From: Chryseobacterium nepalense
GTDB lineage: Bacteria; Bacteroidota; Bacteroidia; Flavobacteriales; Weeksellaceae
Reading direction: 5' to 3'
Assembly: GCF_023195755.1 (NCBI RefSeq)
Contig: NZ_CP096203.1
Location: 1,984,001-2,048,000, forward strand
Length of the DNA: 64,000 bases
The notes under the pieces are model-generated. The model saw only the letters and a program-made list of their open reading frames with translations. It ran no database searches and was not told where the DNA came from. Every line of letters begins with the position of its first letter. Positions within the stretch are counted from its first letter, which is position 1. Positions 45,163 to 55,332 of this stretch are shown here, in pieces. The translations under genes were made by a program, and so were the position numbers.

Positions 45163-46662
45163 ATGAGAAAACTACTACATTTATTTACAGTGCTGTTCAG
45201 CATTGTCATTTTATTTTCGTGTGATGAAACCGAAGATCCGATGCCATCAGATATGATTGCTCAAGGACCGGATCTTATGGTATATGGAATTACATCAACC
45301 AACGAACTCGTATCTTTTAATGCCAATAATCCTAAAAATTTCGTCTCCAAAGTAATGGTTACAGGATTGGTTTCCGGCGAAAAACTGATGAGCATAGATT
45401 TCCGTCCTGCTACGGGAGAGCTTTATGCCCTGTCGAATGCAAGCAAGCTGTACATCATCAATACATCCAGTGCGTCTGCAAGAATGGTTGGTACCACCGC
45501 TTTTTCACCTGCAATTTCAGGAAATATTGCTTCAATAGATTTTAATCCGACGGTAGACAGAATCCGTTTGGTAAGTAATACCGGACAAAACTTAAGGCTT
45601 CATCCGGAAACCGGAGCAGTAGCGGCAACCGATCTGAATATCAACGGAGGCGGAACTCCATCAATTACCGGAATTGCTTATACCAACAGTAAATCCGGAG
45701 CTTCAACTACTGTTCTGTACGATATTGATATGGCTTCCGGAAAATTATTTAAACAAGATCCTCCCAATAATGGAGCATTAGTGGAAATCGGAAGTTTAGG
45801 AACAACTTTTTCAGGACAGGCCGCTTTTGATATTAAATATGACAACAGCACAGCTTTATTAGCTTTAAATAACAACCTTCATATAATTGACCTTAATAAT
45901 GGAAAGGCAACGAATATAGGGATGCTTCAGCAGCAAATTATTGATCTTGCCATCCCTACGGAGCCGGTTGCTTACGCGGTGGACAATTCTAACAATCTCC
46001 AGATTTTTAATCCGAATAGTCCGATGCCTGTTGCTAAAGCAATTACAGGGCTTCAGACCGGGGAAAACATTCTGGGCATCGACTTCAGACCGCTTAACGG
46101 ACAACTTTATGCATTGGGCAGCACGAGCAGACTGTATACCATTAATTTAGGAACAGGAGCTGCAACGGCTATAGGAGCCTCTCCTTTTCCAACATTACTT
46201 GCAGGAACGGATTTCGGATTTGATTTCAACCCTACTGTTGATAAAATTAGAGTCATAAGCAATACGGGACAGAATCTTCGTTTAGATCCTGTTACAGGAG
46301 GAATTACCGCTGTAGACGGAACTCTTAATCCTGGGACTCCAATGGCTGGAGCTGCTGCCTATACCAATAATTTTGCCGGGGCAACATCAACAACGCTATT
46401 CATTATCGATCACAATACAGATAAATTGTATCAGCAGAATCCGCCTAACAACGGAACATTAGTAGAGACTGGTTCTTTAGGAATCAATATTACCAGTGCG
46501 AATGGCTTCGATATCGGAAGCATGAGCCAGAAAGCATATTTGCTGGCAACCGTAGGAGCGGCGACGAAAATTTACAGCATTAATACCTCAACAGGTGCCG
46601 CAACCTCTGTTGCAGATTTCCCAAATGCAGTGAGAGGTTTTGCTGTGGGATTAGGATTTTAA
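45163..46662 (+). CDS. DUF4394 lipoprotein with two repeat halves
   Basis: The product (499 residues from MRKLL) has a lipoprotein signal (LFSIVILFSC) and two copies of the DUF4394 beta-propeller-like unit, at about residues 35-265 and 270-490. Shared motifs are LMSIDFRPATGELYAL / ILGIDFRPLNGQLYAL, FNPTVDRIRLVSNTGQNLRL / FNPTVDKIRVISNTGQNLRL and QDPPNNGALVEIGSLG / QNPPNNGTLVETGSLG. It is probably on the outer surface. Its role is unknown. It is the only plus-strand gene between tuf and the efflux operon and shares a bidirectional terminator with the latter. Confidence 0.9.
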   Translation: MRKLLHLFTVLFSIVILFSCDETEDPMPSDMIAQGPDLMVYGITSTNELVSFNANNPKNFVSKVMVTGLVSGEKLMSIDFRPATGELYALSNASKLYIINTSSASARMVGTTAFSPAISGNIASIDFNPTVDRIRLVSNTGQNLRLHPETGAVAATDLNINGGGTPSITGIAYTNSKSGASTTVLYDIDMASGKLFKQDPPNNGALVEIGSLGTTFSGQAAFDIKYDNSTALLALNNNLHIIDLNNGKATNIGMLQQQIIDLAIPTEPVAYAVDNSNNLQIFNPNSPMPVAKAITGLQTGENILGIDFRPLNGQLYALGSTSRLYTINLGTGAATAIGASPFPTLLAGTDFGFDFNPTVDKIRVISNTGQNLRLDPVTGGITAVDGTLNPGTPMAGAAAYTNNFAGATSTTLFIIDHNTDKLYQQNPPNNGTLVETGSLGINITSANGFDIGSMSQKAYLLATVGAATKIYSINTSTGAATSVADFPNAVRGFAVGLGF

Positions 46663-46686
46663 CCTCATAATAATTATTTCAATAGC

Positions 46687-46724
46687 AGTCAGGGCGGAAA
46701 ACAAAGTTTTCCGCCCTGACTTTT
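46687..46724. terminator. Bidirectional terminator, DUF4394 / RND genes
   Basis: Perfect 16-bp arms (46687-46702 and 46706-46721) enclose an AAA loop, with TTTT on the plus side. It lies between two converging genes. Confidence 0.93.
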
Positions 46725-46741
46725 GAATATAAATGAAAGAT

Positions 46742-49700
46742 TTAGATCTGCTGGGATTTTTTTGTCCTGTTGAATATCCAGAAGATGATCGGGAATATTA
46801 ATAAGGTGAGAACGGTAGCCGTAATTAATCCTCCGATAATTACAATCGCCAAAGGTTTCTGCGATTCTGAACCGATACCCGTTGACAAGGCTGCCGGCAT
46901 CAATCCGATGGATGCCATTAAAGCGGTCATGATCACAGGACGGGTTCTTGATTTTACTCCCTGTAAAATGGCATTGTCAAGATGTAATCCGTTTCTTACG
47001 TTCTGATGAAATTCCGTGATCAGGATTACCCCGTTCTGAATACAGATTCCGAGAAGGGCAATCATTCCTACACCAGCTGAAATTCCGAAATTAATTCCCG
47101 TTACATGAAGTGCTATAATTCCGCCGATCAGTGCAAAAGGCACGTTGGCCAATACCAATAAAGAATCTTTCATATTTCCGAAAAGCACAAATAAAAGGAA
47201 AAAGATTCCGAGAATACTTACAGGAACAACCTGCGCCAGTCTTTTTGAAGCCCGCTGCTGGTTTTCAAACTGACCAGTCCACCCTACTGTATAGCCATCC
47301 GGCAGATCAATTTTAGAAACGGCCTGCTGTGCATCTGCAATCGTACTTCCCAAGTCACGGTCACGGATAGAGAATTTGATCCCGATATATCTTTTGATAT
47401 CATCTCTGTAAATAAAAGCAGCTCCATTGTCCTTTTCAATGGTACTGATTTCTTTTAGCGGAATTTTCGTACCATCCTGTGTAGGAACCATTAATGCGGC
47501 AATATCATTTTCATCTTTTCTATACTCCTGAGAATAACGGAGGCGGATTGGAAACTTCCTTTCGCCGTCGAACATTTCTGAAGCCGTTTTACCCCCGAAA
47601 GCCATTTCGAGAACAGATTGCGCATCATCCGGCATTACTCCGTAGGCAGCCATTTTATCCCTGTCGAGCACAACGCTTACTTCCGGCTGACCAATATTTT
47701 TAATGATCCCGGCATCTTTTACTCCCTGAATATCTTTAACTTGTTTTAGTACTTTTTCGGCCAGAATATCAAGGGTTTGAAGATTGTCTCCATAAATTTT
47801 AATTCCGTTTTCGGCTTTGAATCCTGCCACTGCTTCAGCAACGTTATCCGATATCGGCTGTGAATAATTGAAGGTAATCCCCTGGTAATTTCTGAGTTTT
47901 TTATCAATTTCTTCAATGAGTTCTTCGTATGTAATTTTCCGTTTCCAGTCTTCTTTAGGCTCCAGATTGACGGCAAACTGCACGAAACCGAAACCATTCG
48001 GGTCTGTTCCGTCATTACTTCTCCCCGTTTGTGCAAGAACATCGGTTACTTCCGGGAAGCTCATAATGTCTTTCTTGAGAAGATCTGCCGTTTTTAAAGA
48101 TTCTTTTAAAGATGAGCTCATCGGCATTTCTGCAGTGATCCATAATGAACCTTCGTTGAGTTGCGGTAAGAATTCCGTTCCTAAAAATTTTGCAGAGAAT
48201 AAAGTTAGTCCTAAAAATGCCAGAGAAACCATTAAACTTAATTTTTTATGTCTGAATGTAAAATTAAATCCCTTTAAAACAATTCTGTCCCAGAAATTCA
48301 CAAACGGATTGTTTTTTTCTTTAACATTTTTATTTAACAAAATATGAGAAAGTACCGGAACCAGTGTTAAAGTAAAAATCAGGGCACCCATTAAAGCAAA
48401 ACCTAAAGTAAATGCCAATGGTGAAAACATTTTCCCTTCAACTTTCTGGAAGGAGAAAATAGGAATTAAAGAAGTGATGATAATTAATTTTGAAAAGAAA
48501 ATTGCTTTACCGAGGCCTGTTCCGGTTTGCTTTATCCAGCCGGCTTTTGCTAATTTATTAAACCTTTCTTCACCATATTTATGTGCCTTGTGGTCTAGCA
48601 TTACAAAGAGTCCTTCAACCATGACGACGGCCCCGTCGATAATAATTCCGAAGTCAACCGCTCCCAGTGACAATAAATTGGCGCTCATTCCAGCCATTTT
48701 CAGACATAAAAACGCAAACAATAATGATAAGGGGATGATGATGGAAACAATCAGAGTTGTACGCCAGTCGGCCATGAAAATCAAGACGATTACTGTAACC
48801 AAAATAATACCTTCCAATAAATTGTGCATTACCGTCTCCGTTGTAAAATCCATCAGATTATCACGATCGTAAAATGTTACCATTTTGACATCTTTCGGGA
48901 GTATTTTTTCGTTTAGCTCTTTAATTTTAGCTTTTACCCCTACTAAAACCTCACGGGGATTCTCGCCTTTTCTCATTACGACAATTCCTTCCACGGTATC
49001 TTCCTGGTGATTCAGTCCGGCCTGCCCTACTCTCGGCATTGAACTTTCATGAACTTCTGCAACATTTTTCACTAAAACAGGGTTCCCGCTGTCATTCTGT
49101 ATGGTAATATTTCCAATATCTGCAATTGATTTCACCAAACCAATCCCCCGAACGACGTAAGCCTGGCCGTTTTTTTCAATAACATCGCCTCCGACATTCA
49201 GGTTGCTTTTGGTAACAGCATCATACACCTGGAGTGGAGTAAGATTATATTTATCCAAAGCCCTTGGATCGGTACTTAATTCAAAAACTTTATCCTGCCC
49301 TCCGAAAACGTTGATGTCTGCCACTCCGGGAACACCCCTCAATGCGCGGTCAATCACCCAGTTTTGTAAAGTCAGCAATTCCCGGGAATCTTTGGTTTTA
49401 CTTTGTAAAGTATATCTGAAAATCTCACCAGTGGGTCCGTACGGTGGCTGTACTTCCGGATCCACCTCATCAGGAAGACTCACTGTTCTTAACTGATTAT
49501 TCACCTGATTTCTGGCAAAAGTATCGTCTACGCCATCATCAAAAAGTATTTTGACAATGGAAAGACCAAACATGGTAGTACTTCGTACGCTTGTTTTTTT
49601 CTGAACCGGACTCATTGCCAATTCAATGGGTGTTGTTACAAAACGTTCTACTTCTTCTGCGCTTCGGCCGTTCCACTGGGTAATGATAACGATCTGGGTA

Positions 49701-49840
49701 TTGGTGACATCGGGAAAAGCTTCAATAGGCATATTTTTGAAACTGATGAACCCAGCCACTGCAAGAACAGCTACCCAGATAAAGGTAAACGCTTTATTTT
49801 TTAATGAAAAAGCAATTATATTTTTAATGAATTTGTTCAT
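46742..49840 (-). CDS. CusA/CzcA family heavy-metal efflux RND transporter
   Basis: The 1032-residue product is a full RND pump with 12 membrane helices and two large periplasmic loops. Signs of the heavy-metal branch are MPIEAFPDVTNTQIVIITQW near the N-terminus, the MSANLLSLGAVDFGIIIDGA helix 4 with the proton-relay acidic residues, FLPQLNEGSLWI, and NFGISAGVGMIALLGICIQN. It takes metal ions (Cu+/Ag+ in CusA, Zn2+/Co2+/Cd2+ in CzcA) from the periplasm and exports them with the adaptor and TolC-like partners encoded just upstream. Metal identity is not assignable by eye. Confidence 0.93.
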   Translation of the reverse strand: MNKFIKNIIAFSLKNKAFTFIWVAVLAVAGFISFKNMPIEAFPDVTNTQIVIITQWNGRSAEEVERFVTTPIELAMSPVQKKTSVRSTTMFGLSIVKILFDDGVDDTFARNQVNNQLRTVSLPDEVDPEVQPPYGPTGEIFRYTLQSKTKDSRELLTLQNWVIDRALRGVPGVADINVFGGQDKVFELSTDPRALDKYNLTPLQVYDAVTKSNLNVGGDVIEKNGQAYVVRGIGLVKSIADIGNITIQNDSGNPVLVKNVAEVHESSMPRVGQAGLNHQEDTVEGIVVMRKGENPREVLVGVKAKIKELNEKILPKDVKMVTFYDRDNLMDFTTETVMHNLLEGIILVTVIVLIFMADWRTTLIVSIIIPLSLLFAFLCLKMAGMSANLLSLGAVDFGIIIDGAVVMVEGLFVMLDHKAHKYGEERFNKLAKAGWIKQTGTGLGKAIFFSKLIIITSLIPIFSFQKVEGKMFSPLAFTLGFALMGALIFTLTLVPVLSHILLNKNVKEKNNPFVNFWDRIVLKGFNFTFRHKKLSLMVSLAFLGLTLFSAKFLGTEFLPQLNEGSLWITAEMPMSSSLKESLKTADLLKKDIMSFPEVTDVLAQTGRSNDGTDPNGFGFVQFAVNLEPKEDWKRKITYEELIEEIDKKLRNYQGITFNYSQPISDNVAEAVAGFKAENGIKIYGDNLQTLDILAEKVLKQVKDIQGVKDAGIIKNIGQPEVSVVLDRDKMAAYGVMPDDAQSVLEMAFGGKTASEMFDGERKFPIRLRYSQEYRKDENDIAALMVPTQDGTKIPLKEISTIEKDNGAAFIYRDDIKRYIGIKFSIRDRDLGSTIADAQQAVSKIDLPDGYTVGWTGQFENQQRASKRLAQVVPVSILGIFFLLFVLFGNMKDSLLVLANVPFALIGGIIALHVTGINFGISAGVGMIALLGICIQNGVILITEFHQNVRNGLHLDNAILQGVKSRTRPVIMTALMASIGLMPAALSTGIGSESQKPLAIVIIGGLITATVLTLLIFPIIFWIFNRTKKSQQI

Positions 49841-50100
49841 GATGGATTTTTTTTGACCTGAAAAGTCATTGAATTTATTTTAAACGTAAAGAGCACAAAG
49901 ATTTTTTGACAAACTCTACATTTTTAAGTTCGCAAAGGCGTTTCACTTAACAAAGAACTTTCATTTTTGAACCATTAAGGACTTAAGAATTATTAATTGA
50001 CTCATAACGAGTTTAAAATCGATGATTATAATATTTTTAGATATTTCTTAATGAGACTTCACTTCTGAATACATTATTAAAATTCTTAATGGTTTAAAAA
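49841..50100. other. 260-bp gap within the efflux operon, with dispersed repeat
   Basis: GTTCGCAAAGGCGTTTCACT at 49928, continuing to 49955, resembles the inverted arms at 54991-55021 and 55239-55269. Otherwise AT-rich without a gene. The gap is unusually wide for an RND operon, so the repeat may have entered secondarily. Confidence 0.6.
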
Positions 50101-51186
50101 TTAACTATTCAGTGAGCGGTAAATCAGCAACTGATTATTGGTAACCACCTGTTCTCCTTCTGATAGTCCTTCGGAAACATACGTAACATCTCCGACCTGC
50201 TTCAGCACTTTTATTTCACGCACCTTTACATCCGTCCTTGATTTATAAATAATCACAAAACTTCTGTTGTCATCGAAAATTACAGCTTTAGATGGAACAG
50301 TAAGTGCCGTAGTATTTTCCGAGCTGGTTACTTTAATGGTTGCTTTACTTTCCGGGATCAGCAATCCGCTTTGGTTATCGAGTACCACCCTGGCCTGCAT
50401 GGCATTGGTTTCCGGATCGATGATCTTAAAAATTTTGTCGATTTTTCCGTCAAAAACCTTATCTGGATAAGACAGCGTGGATACCTGAGCTTTCATACCA
50501 AGACTGATTTTATCAATATCAGATTCATTCACATTCATAATGGCCCATACGTTGCTAGTATTGGCTACATCGAAGATATTTTCGCTTCTGTCGCTTCTCA
50601 GCTGCATATCTTTATTGATATTTTTCTGAACAATATATCCGCTGATGGGAGCTATAACACTGTAAATATTTCCTTTTTTAACATTATAAACCGTACTTAC
50701 GGCATTGGCTCTCTGCATCTGGTCCTGGGCTTTCTGCAATTCGCTTTTTGCTTCAAGCACATCTCTTTCGGTATTCAGTTTTCCTTCATACATTTCTTTA
50801 GCTACCCGAAGATTGTTCTGTGCTACCACAAGATCCGTTCTCGCATCACTTACATCTTTCTGAACTTCCGCCATTTCTGTACTTCTGATGGTTGCCAGTA
50901 CCTGTCCTTTTCTTACGTAATCTCCCAGCTCTACATTTACACTCAGAACATTTCCTCCTACCAGGGGATAAACATCGATATAACTGTTTTTATCTGCCGA
51001 AATCTTTCCGTAAAAATTAAAATCGTCCTCAATATATTTTTTTTCAACTTTTGCGAGAGAAATAGATTGAAGCATGGTATTGCTCAGTTCAAAGCCTTTT
51101 TTTGACTGCGGCTGTGCCGTTTCTTCTTTCTTTGAGCAAGAAAGCACTGATAATGATATAATTATGGGAATGATATATGTTTTCAT
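50101..51186 (-). CDS. Efflux RND periplasmic adaptor subunit (CusB/CzcB-like)
   Basis: The 361-residue product has a lipoprotein signal (IIISLSVLSC, Cys17), a split lipoyl/barrel-sandwich domain (VYPLVGGNVLSVNVELGDYV, GNIYSVIAPISGYIVQKNIN), an alpha-hairpin between them (residues ~110-165) and the beta-barrel region (VWAIMNVNESDIDKISLGMK). It bridges the RND pump and the outer-membrane factor. It is separated from the TolC-like gene by 1 bp. Confidence 0.93.
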   Translation of the reverse strand: MKTYIIPIIISLSVLSCSKKEETAQPQSKKGFELSNTMLQSISLAKVEKKYIEDDFNFYGKISADKNSYIDVYPLVGGNVLSVNVELGDYVRKGQVLATIRSTEMAEVQKDVSDARTDLVVAQNNLRVAKEMYEGKLNTERDVLEAKSELQKAQDQMQRANAVSTVYNVKKGNIYSVIAPISGYIVQKNINKDMQLRSDRSENIFDVANTSNVWAIMNVNESDIDKISLGMKAQVSTLSYPDKVFDGKIDKIFKIIDPETNAMQARVVLDNQSGLLIPESKATIKVTSSENTTALTVPSKAVIFDDNRSFVIIYKSRTDVKVREIKVLKQVGDVTYVSEGLSEGEQVVTNNQLLIYRSLNS

Positions 51187-51187
51187 G

Positions 51188-52429
51188 TTAATAGAAGATT
51201 TTTGTTTGTATAAGTTGATTGAGTTGTTCTGCAGACTGCATGATTCCGTTTTTCATATCATAGATCTGAAGTGCCGTTTCCCTGTAGCTGTCCATAAAGT
51301 CTACAAATTCAATAAGACTTATATTTCCTTTCCGGAAGTTATTCAGCATCCCATTATAAACCAGTTCCATATTATTAAGATCATCAGATTTTATCTGGGA
51401 AAGTTGGTCATACTGCGTTTTCCAGGTTTTGTAAGCCGCCTGAACTTTTGTTTCTAAGCTAAGTTTTTGAAATTCTGCATTCTTCTGGTTTTGCTGTATG
51501 GCAAAATTTGCTTTTTCAACATTTCCTTTATTTGATTTCCATAAAGGCAGGGGAATACCTACTGTAAGATTTATTTCATTCTTAAATGTTCCACCGTTCT
51601 GGTCCCATGCAGCTCCTAGATTAAGATCGGGAACGTTTAAGGATTTCTGCCATTGGGCATACAGCTTACTGTTGTCAATTAATTTCAGGTTGTACTGATA
51701 ATCGGCATTATTTTCAACTGCTTTTTTCTGCAATTCCGTTTCGTCACCAAAAGGCTGTGCTGCCAGAATATCATGTGCTTCCGAATCCGAAAGTTTTGGT
51801 TCGATATCATCGGTAATCCCCGTTAAAACTTTAAGATCCTGTTCAAATTCAAGAATATTTTTATTGATTGCTATTTTATCGTTACTTAACTGAATAACAA
51901 CACTTTGAAGCCTTACCTCATCCTTAAGCGATACATTTCCTTTTGCAGACTGTTGCTTATAGGCAGCGAGAAGATCACTCATGTATCCGAGTTGTTTCTC
52001 AGTATTTTTAAGTTTAAGCCTTTCGTAATAAAGATTATAGTAAGTAGTGTGAAGCTGTACCCGAAGATCTATAAGCAATTGGGAAAACTGAAGTTGGGCG
52101 AGTTCTTTATTTGATTTTGCAAAAGCAATTTCATTCTTCTTTTTTCCACCCATGTAAATAAGCTGGGTAATTTCCGCACCTTTTGCCCGACCTACATCAA
52201 AAACTTTGCGATCTTCAGGGTTGTAGGCATTGATTTGCCCGCTCAATTGCGGAAGTTCCCAGATTTTGGCCTGCAAAATATCTGCATCAGCCATGTTGAT
52301 GTTGTACTGTTCGGCGAGCAGTTGTAGATTGTTTTTCTGAAAAGCTTCTTCGCAATCCGAAAGTGACATTTGCTGTTGTGCCGCCACCAGTGAGGAAGCA
52401 ACAATCAACAGCCCTGCAATTCTGTTCAT
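51188..52429 (-). CDS. TolC family outer-membrane factor (CusC/CzcC-like)
   Basis: The 413-residue product has a signal peptide (to LVAAQ) and two OEP repeats with long coiled-coil helices, for example LIDLRVQLHTTYYNLYYERL and SLETKVQAAYKTWKTQYDQL. TolC family trimers form the outer-membrane channel of tripartite pumps. It is the first gene of the operon; the order TolC-adaptor-pump is usual in Bacteroidota. Confidence 0.92.
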   Translation of the reverse strand: MNRIAGLLIVASSLVAAQQQMSLSDCEEAFQKNNLQLLAEQYNINMADADILQAKIWELPQLSGQINAYNPEDRKVFDVGRAKGAEITQLIYMGGKKKNEIAFAKSNKELAQLQFSQLLIDLRVQLHTTYYNLYYERLKLKNTEKQLGYMSDLLAAYKQQSAKGNVSLKDEVRLQSVVIQLSNDKIAINKNILEFEQDLKVLTGITDDIEPKLSDSEAHDILAAQPFGDETELQKKAVENNADYQYNLKLIDNSKLYAQWQKSLNVPDLNLGAAWDQNGGTFKNEINLTVGIPLPLWKSNKGNVEKANFAIQQNQKNAEFQKLSLETKVQAAYKTWKTQYDQLSQIKSDDLNNMELVYNGMLNNFRKGNISLIEFVDFMDSYRETALQIYDMKNGIMQSAEQLNQLIQTKIFY

Positions 52430-52797
52430 TTTTTTATTTTATGATACAAAGTTGCTTTTATGGTATTAAAATGCTCTTAAAGAATCCTTAAAAAAAAATT
52501 AAAATGGATTTATGGACTAATTTAAATGCATTATAAATCAGTGTAAATGGAAGTTAACCGCAAAGTAACAAAACATTTAAACACATAAGTCACATTAGGT
52601 TTAAGGATAAAGTTTGCGCATATTTTAGAACACATAAGTTTTAAAAATCTTTGATTTTTCTAATGTATCTAAAAATTATGAAAAATTCTTCTGTGAAAAT
52701 CCTTGCAATCCATGGTAAATTTAGCGAAGATCTTTTGGCTACTTCGCGCTCAGGGTGACAATGCAGGAAATTTTTTAGAGATTTAAGATGCTTAAAA
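52430..52797. other. Spacer between efflux operon and sensor kinase
   Basis: No gene is seen. The segment 52710-52765 reads GCGAAGATCTTTTGGCTACT and CAGGGTGACAATGC, loosely like the tail of the ~165-bp repeat (GATCCTTTCAGGATGACA). The rest is AT-rich and degenerate, with no TAnnTTTG box found for the TolC gene. Confidence 0.5.
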
Positions 52798-54162
52798 TTA
52801 CTTATGAAAAATAACACTGAATTTATTCAACAGATCTCCGGGAGCCGTATAAATGATTTCAGCACCGTGGTATTCCAGAATTCTTTTTACAATACGAAGT
52901 CCAAGACCTGATCCGGAAGTATTCTGAGAATTGTTACCTCTCATGAACGCTTCAAAAAGTTTTGGCTGCTCTTCTTTAGGAATTGTATTTCCGTGGGAAA
53001 TAACATCAACAATAAGCCTGTTATCCGTTTCGGTAATCAGTACGTCCACCTCAGTATCATCAGAATAGATAGCGGCATTTTTGAATAAATTAATAAAAAC
53101 AATATCAAGTAATGACTGTACGCCATTTATGATAAGCAAAGCATTTTCGGAGGTATTTTCGGAAATCAGAAAATCCATCTTCAGTTTCGGATAGCTTTTT
53201 TCCACAGCTTCAAAAGACTCAAAAATAACTTCATCGATCCTGACTTCTTCGTAGATGCTCTGGATATTTTCTTTGTCGAACTTCGTCAACAGGAGCAATG
53301 AATTGGTAAGATCCGATAATTGATAAACATCTCTTTTAATCTGTTGAAGTGAAGATAATGTTTCCGGAGAATGCTGTCCAAACTTAATTAAATTTTCGAG
53401 CTGAAATGCCATTCTGGTAATAGGTGTTCGGATTTCATGAGAGGCACTTGCCGTAAAATCTTTCTGCGACTGAAATACATCATCCAATCTTTTGATCATG
53501 GTATTGAATGATTTCGCAAGAACATCAATCTCATCATTGGAATCACGAACGGGAATTTCTGTTGTCAGTTTGTGGGCCGTTACTTCTGAGATCTCTTTAT
53601 TAAGATCTTCAAGAGGTTTCAGGAACTGCCCCATAAAGTAATAACTGAAAAACCCGATAAATAACGTGCTCATTACATAAGCCGTAATCAGCAGATACTT
53701 CAGATACTCCAGTTTGGAATTTCCATTGGTATCGTAAGCGCTGGTAAGAATGTAATAATTTTGTCCATTAATGTTTTTGAGGGCAGCATAAATTTCAGGA
53801 ACCGTTTTTTCAGAGTAAATAACCTTTTTTTCATCGAGCTCTTTTAGCAGCTCATTATCCCAGGTAACATTCCGGTCTTTAATCGTACTGTAGATTAATT
53901 CTTTATTGCCGTTGAAAATCAGAATCGTTTCATTCAAAAGAATATTGTCCGAGTTTTCATTAAAAAAAACGGGTGCTTCCTCTTCGAAGTCTTTGGATTT
54001 TGCAATAAAGTGGGAGGTAAATTCGAGCCTCTGCCTGAATCTTTCTTTAAATTCATCTTTCCTGAAATCATTAAAAGATATATAAATCACCGCCATCACA
54101 ATACCGAAAAGTAATGAAAAAGCAATACTGAGATTGAAGGCGATTTTTCTTTTTAAAGACAT
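52798..54162 (-). CDS. Sensor histidine kinase (CusS-like)
   Basis: The 454-residue product has two membrane helices (IAFNLSIAFSLLFGIVMAVI and LLITAYVMSTLFIGFFSYYF) around a periplasmic sensor of about 130 residues, a HAMP domain, the DHp helix with the phosphorylated His in ASHEIRTPITRM, and a HATPase domain with N-box FINLFKNAAIYS and G-box GSGLGLRIVKRI. It starts 1 bp after the response regulator gene. Next to a metal efflux operon it is the likely metal sensor. Confidence 0.93.
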   Translation of the reverse strand: MSLKRKIAFNLSIAFSLLFGIVMAVIYISFNDFRKDEFKERFRQRLEFTSHFIAKSKDFEEEAPVFFNENSDNILLNETILIFNGNKELIYSTIKDRNVTWDNELLKELDEKKVIYSEKTVPEIYAALKNINGQNYYILTSAYDTNGNSKLEYLKYLLITAYVMSTLFIGFFSYYFMGQFLKPLEDLNKEISEVTAHKLTTEIPVRDSNDEIDVLAKSFNTMIKRLDDVFQSQKDFTASASHEIRTPITRMAFQLENLIKFGQHSPETLSSLQQIKRDVYQLSDLTNSLLLLTKFDKENIQSIYEEVRIDEVIFESFEAVEKSYPKLKMDFLISENTSENALLIINGVQSLLDIVFINLFKNAAIYSDDTEVDVLITETDNRLIVDVISHGNTIPKEEQPKLFEAFMRGNNSQNTSGSGLGLRIVKRILEYHGAEIIYTAPGDLLNKFSVIFHK

Positions 54163-54163
54163 G

Positions 54164-54847
54164 TTAGAGCGGGCTTAAATAATATCCGAATCCGGAACGT
54201 GTATGAATAAGCTTAATTTTAAAATCTTTATCTATTTTCTTTCTTAAAAAGTTGATATAAACTTCCACCGTATTGGTGTTGGTATTGAAATTATGTTCCC
54301 AGACGTGTTCCGTGATCTGCTGTTTTGAAACCGTTCTTCCCTGGGCCTCGGCCAGATAAACCAGCAGCTGAAATTCCTTCAGGGTGAGTGCAATTTCGTT
54401 CCCGGCACGGAAAACTTTCTGTTCGGTTTTATTGATAATAAGATCATCCACCCTTATAATATCCTGATCGCTGTTTTCTGAGGGAGATTTCCTTCTCAGA
54501 AGAGAATTCATACGCAACAACAATTCTTCGAACTGAAAAGGTTTTACCAGGTAGTCATCCGCAAGTCTCGTAAAAGCGTCTTTTTTATCCGAAAGATCTC
54601 CGTAAGCAGAAATAATAATGATGGGGGTATTTTTATCGAAAGAACGTATCGTCTGGCACACATCGAGCCCATTGATCTTAGGAACATTGATATCGAGAAG
54701 ATATAAATCATAAGAACTGTTTTTTATCTGACGCAGAAAGGTTTCGCCGTCATAGATTTTATCACAGGTAAAATTATTTGATTCTAAAAACTTGCAAAGT
54801 TCCGCAGAAAGAATAAGATCATCTTCCAATAAAAGAATATTCATCAA
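54164..54847 (-). CDS. OmpR/PhoB family response regulator (CusR-like)
   Basis: The 227-residue product has a receiver domain with acidic pocket E8/D9-D10, phosphoacceptor D52 in LYLLDINVPKING and K in YLVKPFQFEE, and a C-terminal winged helix (LTLKEFQLLVYLAEAQGRTV, TVEVYINFLRKKID). It presumably controls the adjacent efflux genes, in the manner of CusRS or CzcRS. Confidence 0.95.
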   Translation of the reverse strand: MMNILLLEDDLILSAELCKFLESNNFTCDKIYDGETFLRQIKNSSYDLYLLDINVPKINGLDVCQTIRSFDKNTPIIIISAYGDLSDKKDAFTRLADDYLVKPFQFEELLLRMNSLLRRKSPSENSDQDIIRVDDLIINKTEQKVFRAGNEIALTLKEFQLLVYLAEAQGRTVSKQQITEHVWEHNFNTNTNTVEVYINFLRKKIDKDFKIKLIHTRSGFGYYLSPL

Positions 54848-54990
54848 AAATTATTTTATACGAATGTAAAGAAAATTTTCATGACCGTAAAGGAATTCAA
54901 AATTACGGGAAGTATTTTAATTGAATTTTAAGGTTAAAATATTTTAAACGCTATGGACGCAATAGATATTTGAATTCTACTTAATATTTG

Positions 54991-55269
54991 CGTTCGCAAA
55001 GACACTTCATTCAGCAAATGATAGTAGAGTTGAAATTACCTATTATATTTACTAATTTCTGGAATATATTTAATAGAAAAGAAGTGTAGCATTAAGTAGA
55101 AATATAATTTCACTATCATAAATTTGGGAAATATTTCGACAAATTCCGAATAAACATTTACTTAGCGATCAGAAAAGGTAGTGCAATTCGTAAAAATTAA
55201 AATCTTTAAATTTTAAAAACTTAAATATCGCATATCTTTCATTTGTTGAATGGAATGCCTTTGCGAACG
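54991..55269. repeat. 31-bp inverted repeats enclosing 217 bp
   Basis: The arm at 54991-55021 (CGTTCGCAAAGACACTTCAT at its start) is complementary at 27 of 31 positions to 55239-55269. The interior has no coding frame. A third, related copy lies at 49928-49955. The spacing is MITE-like but no target-site duplication was identified. The whole 54848-55332 spacer is otherwise empty. Confidence 0.7.
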
Positions 55270-55332
55270 GAATAGAAGAGTTAAAGGTAAGCTTTCCTGG
55301 CGGCGTTAGCGTTAAACATTTAAAAATAAAAA

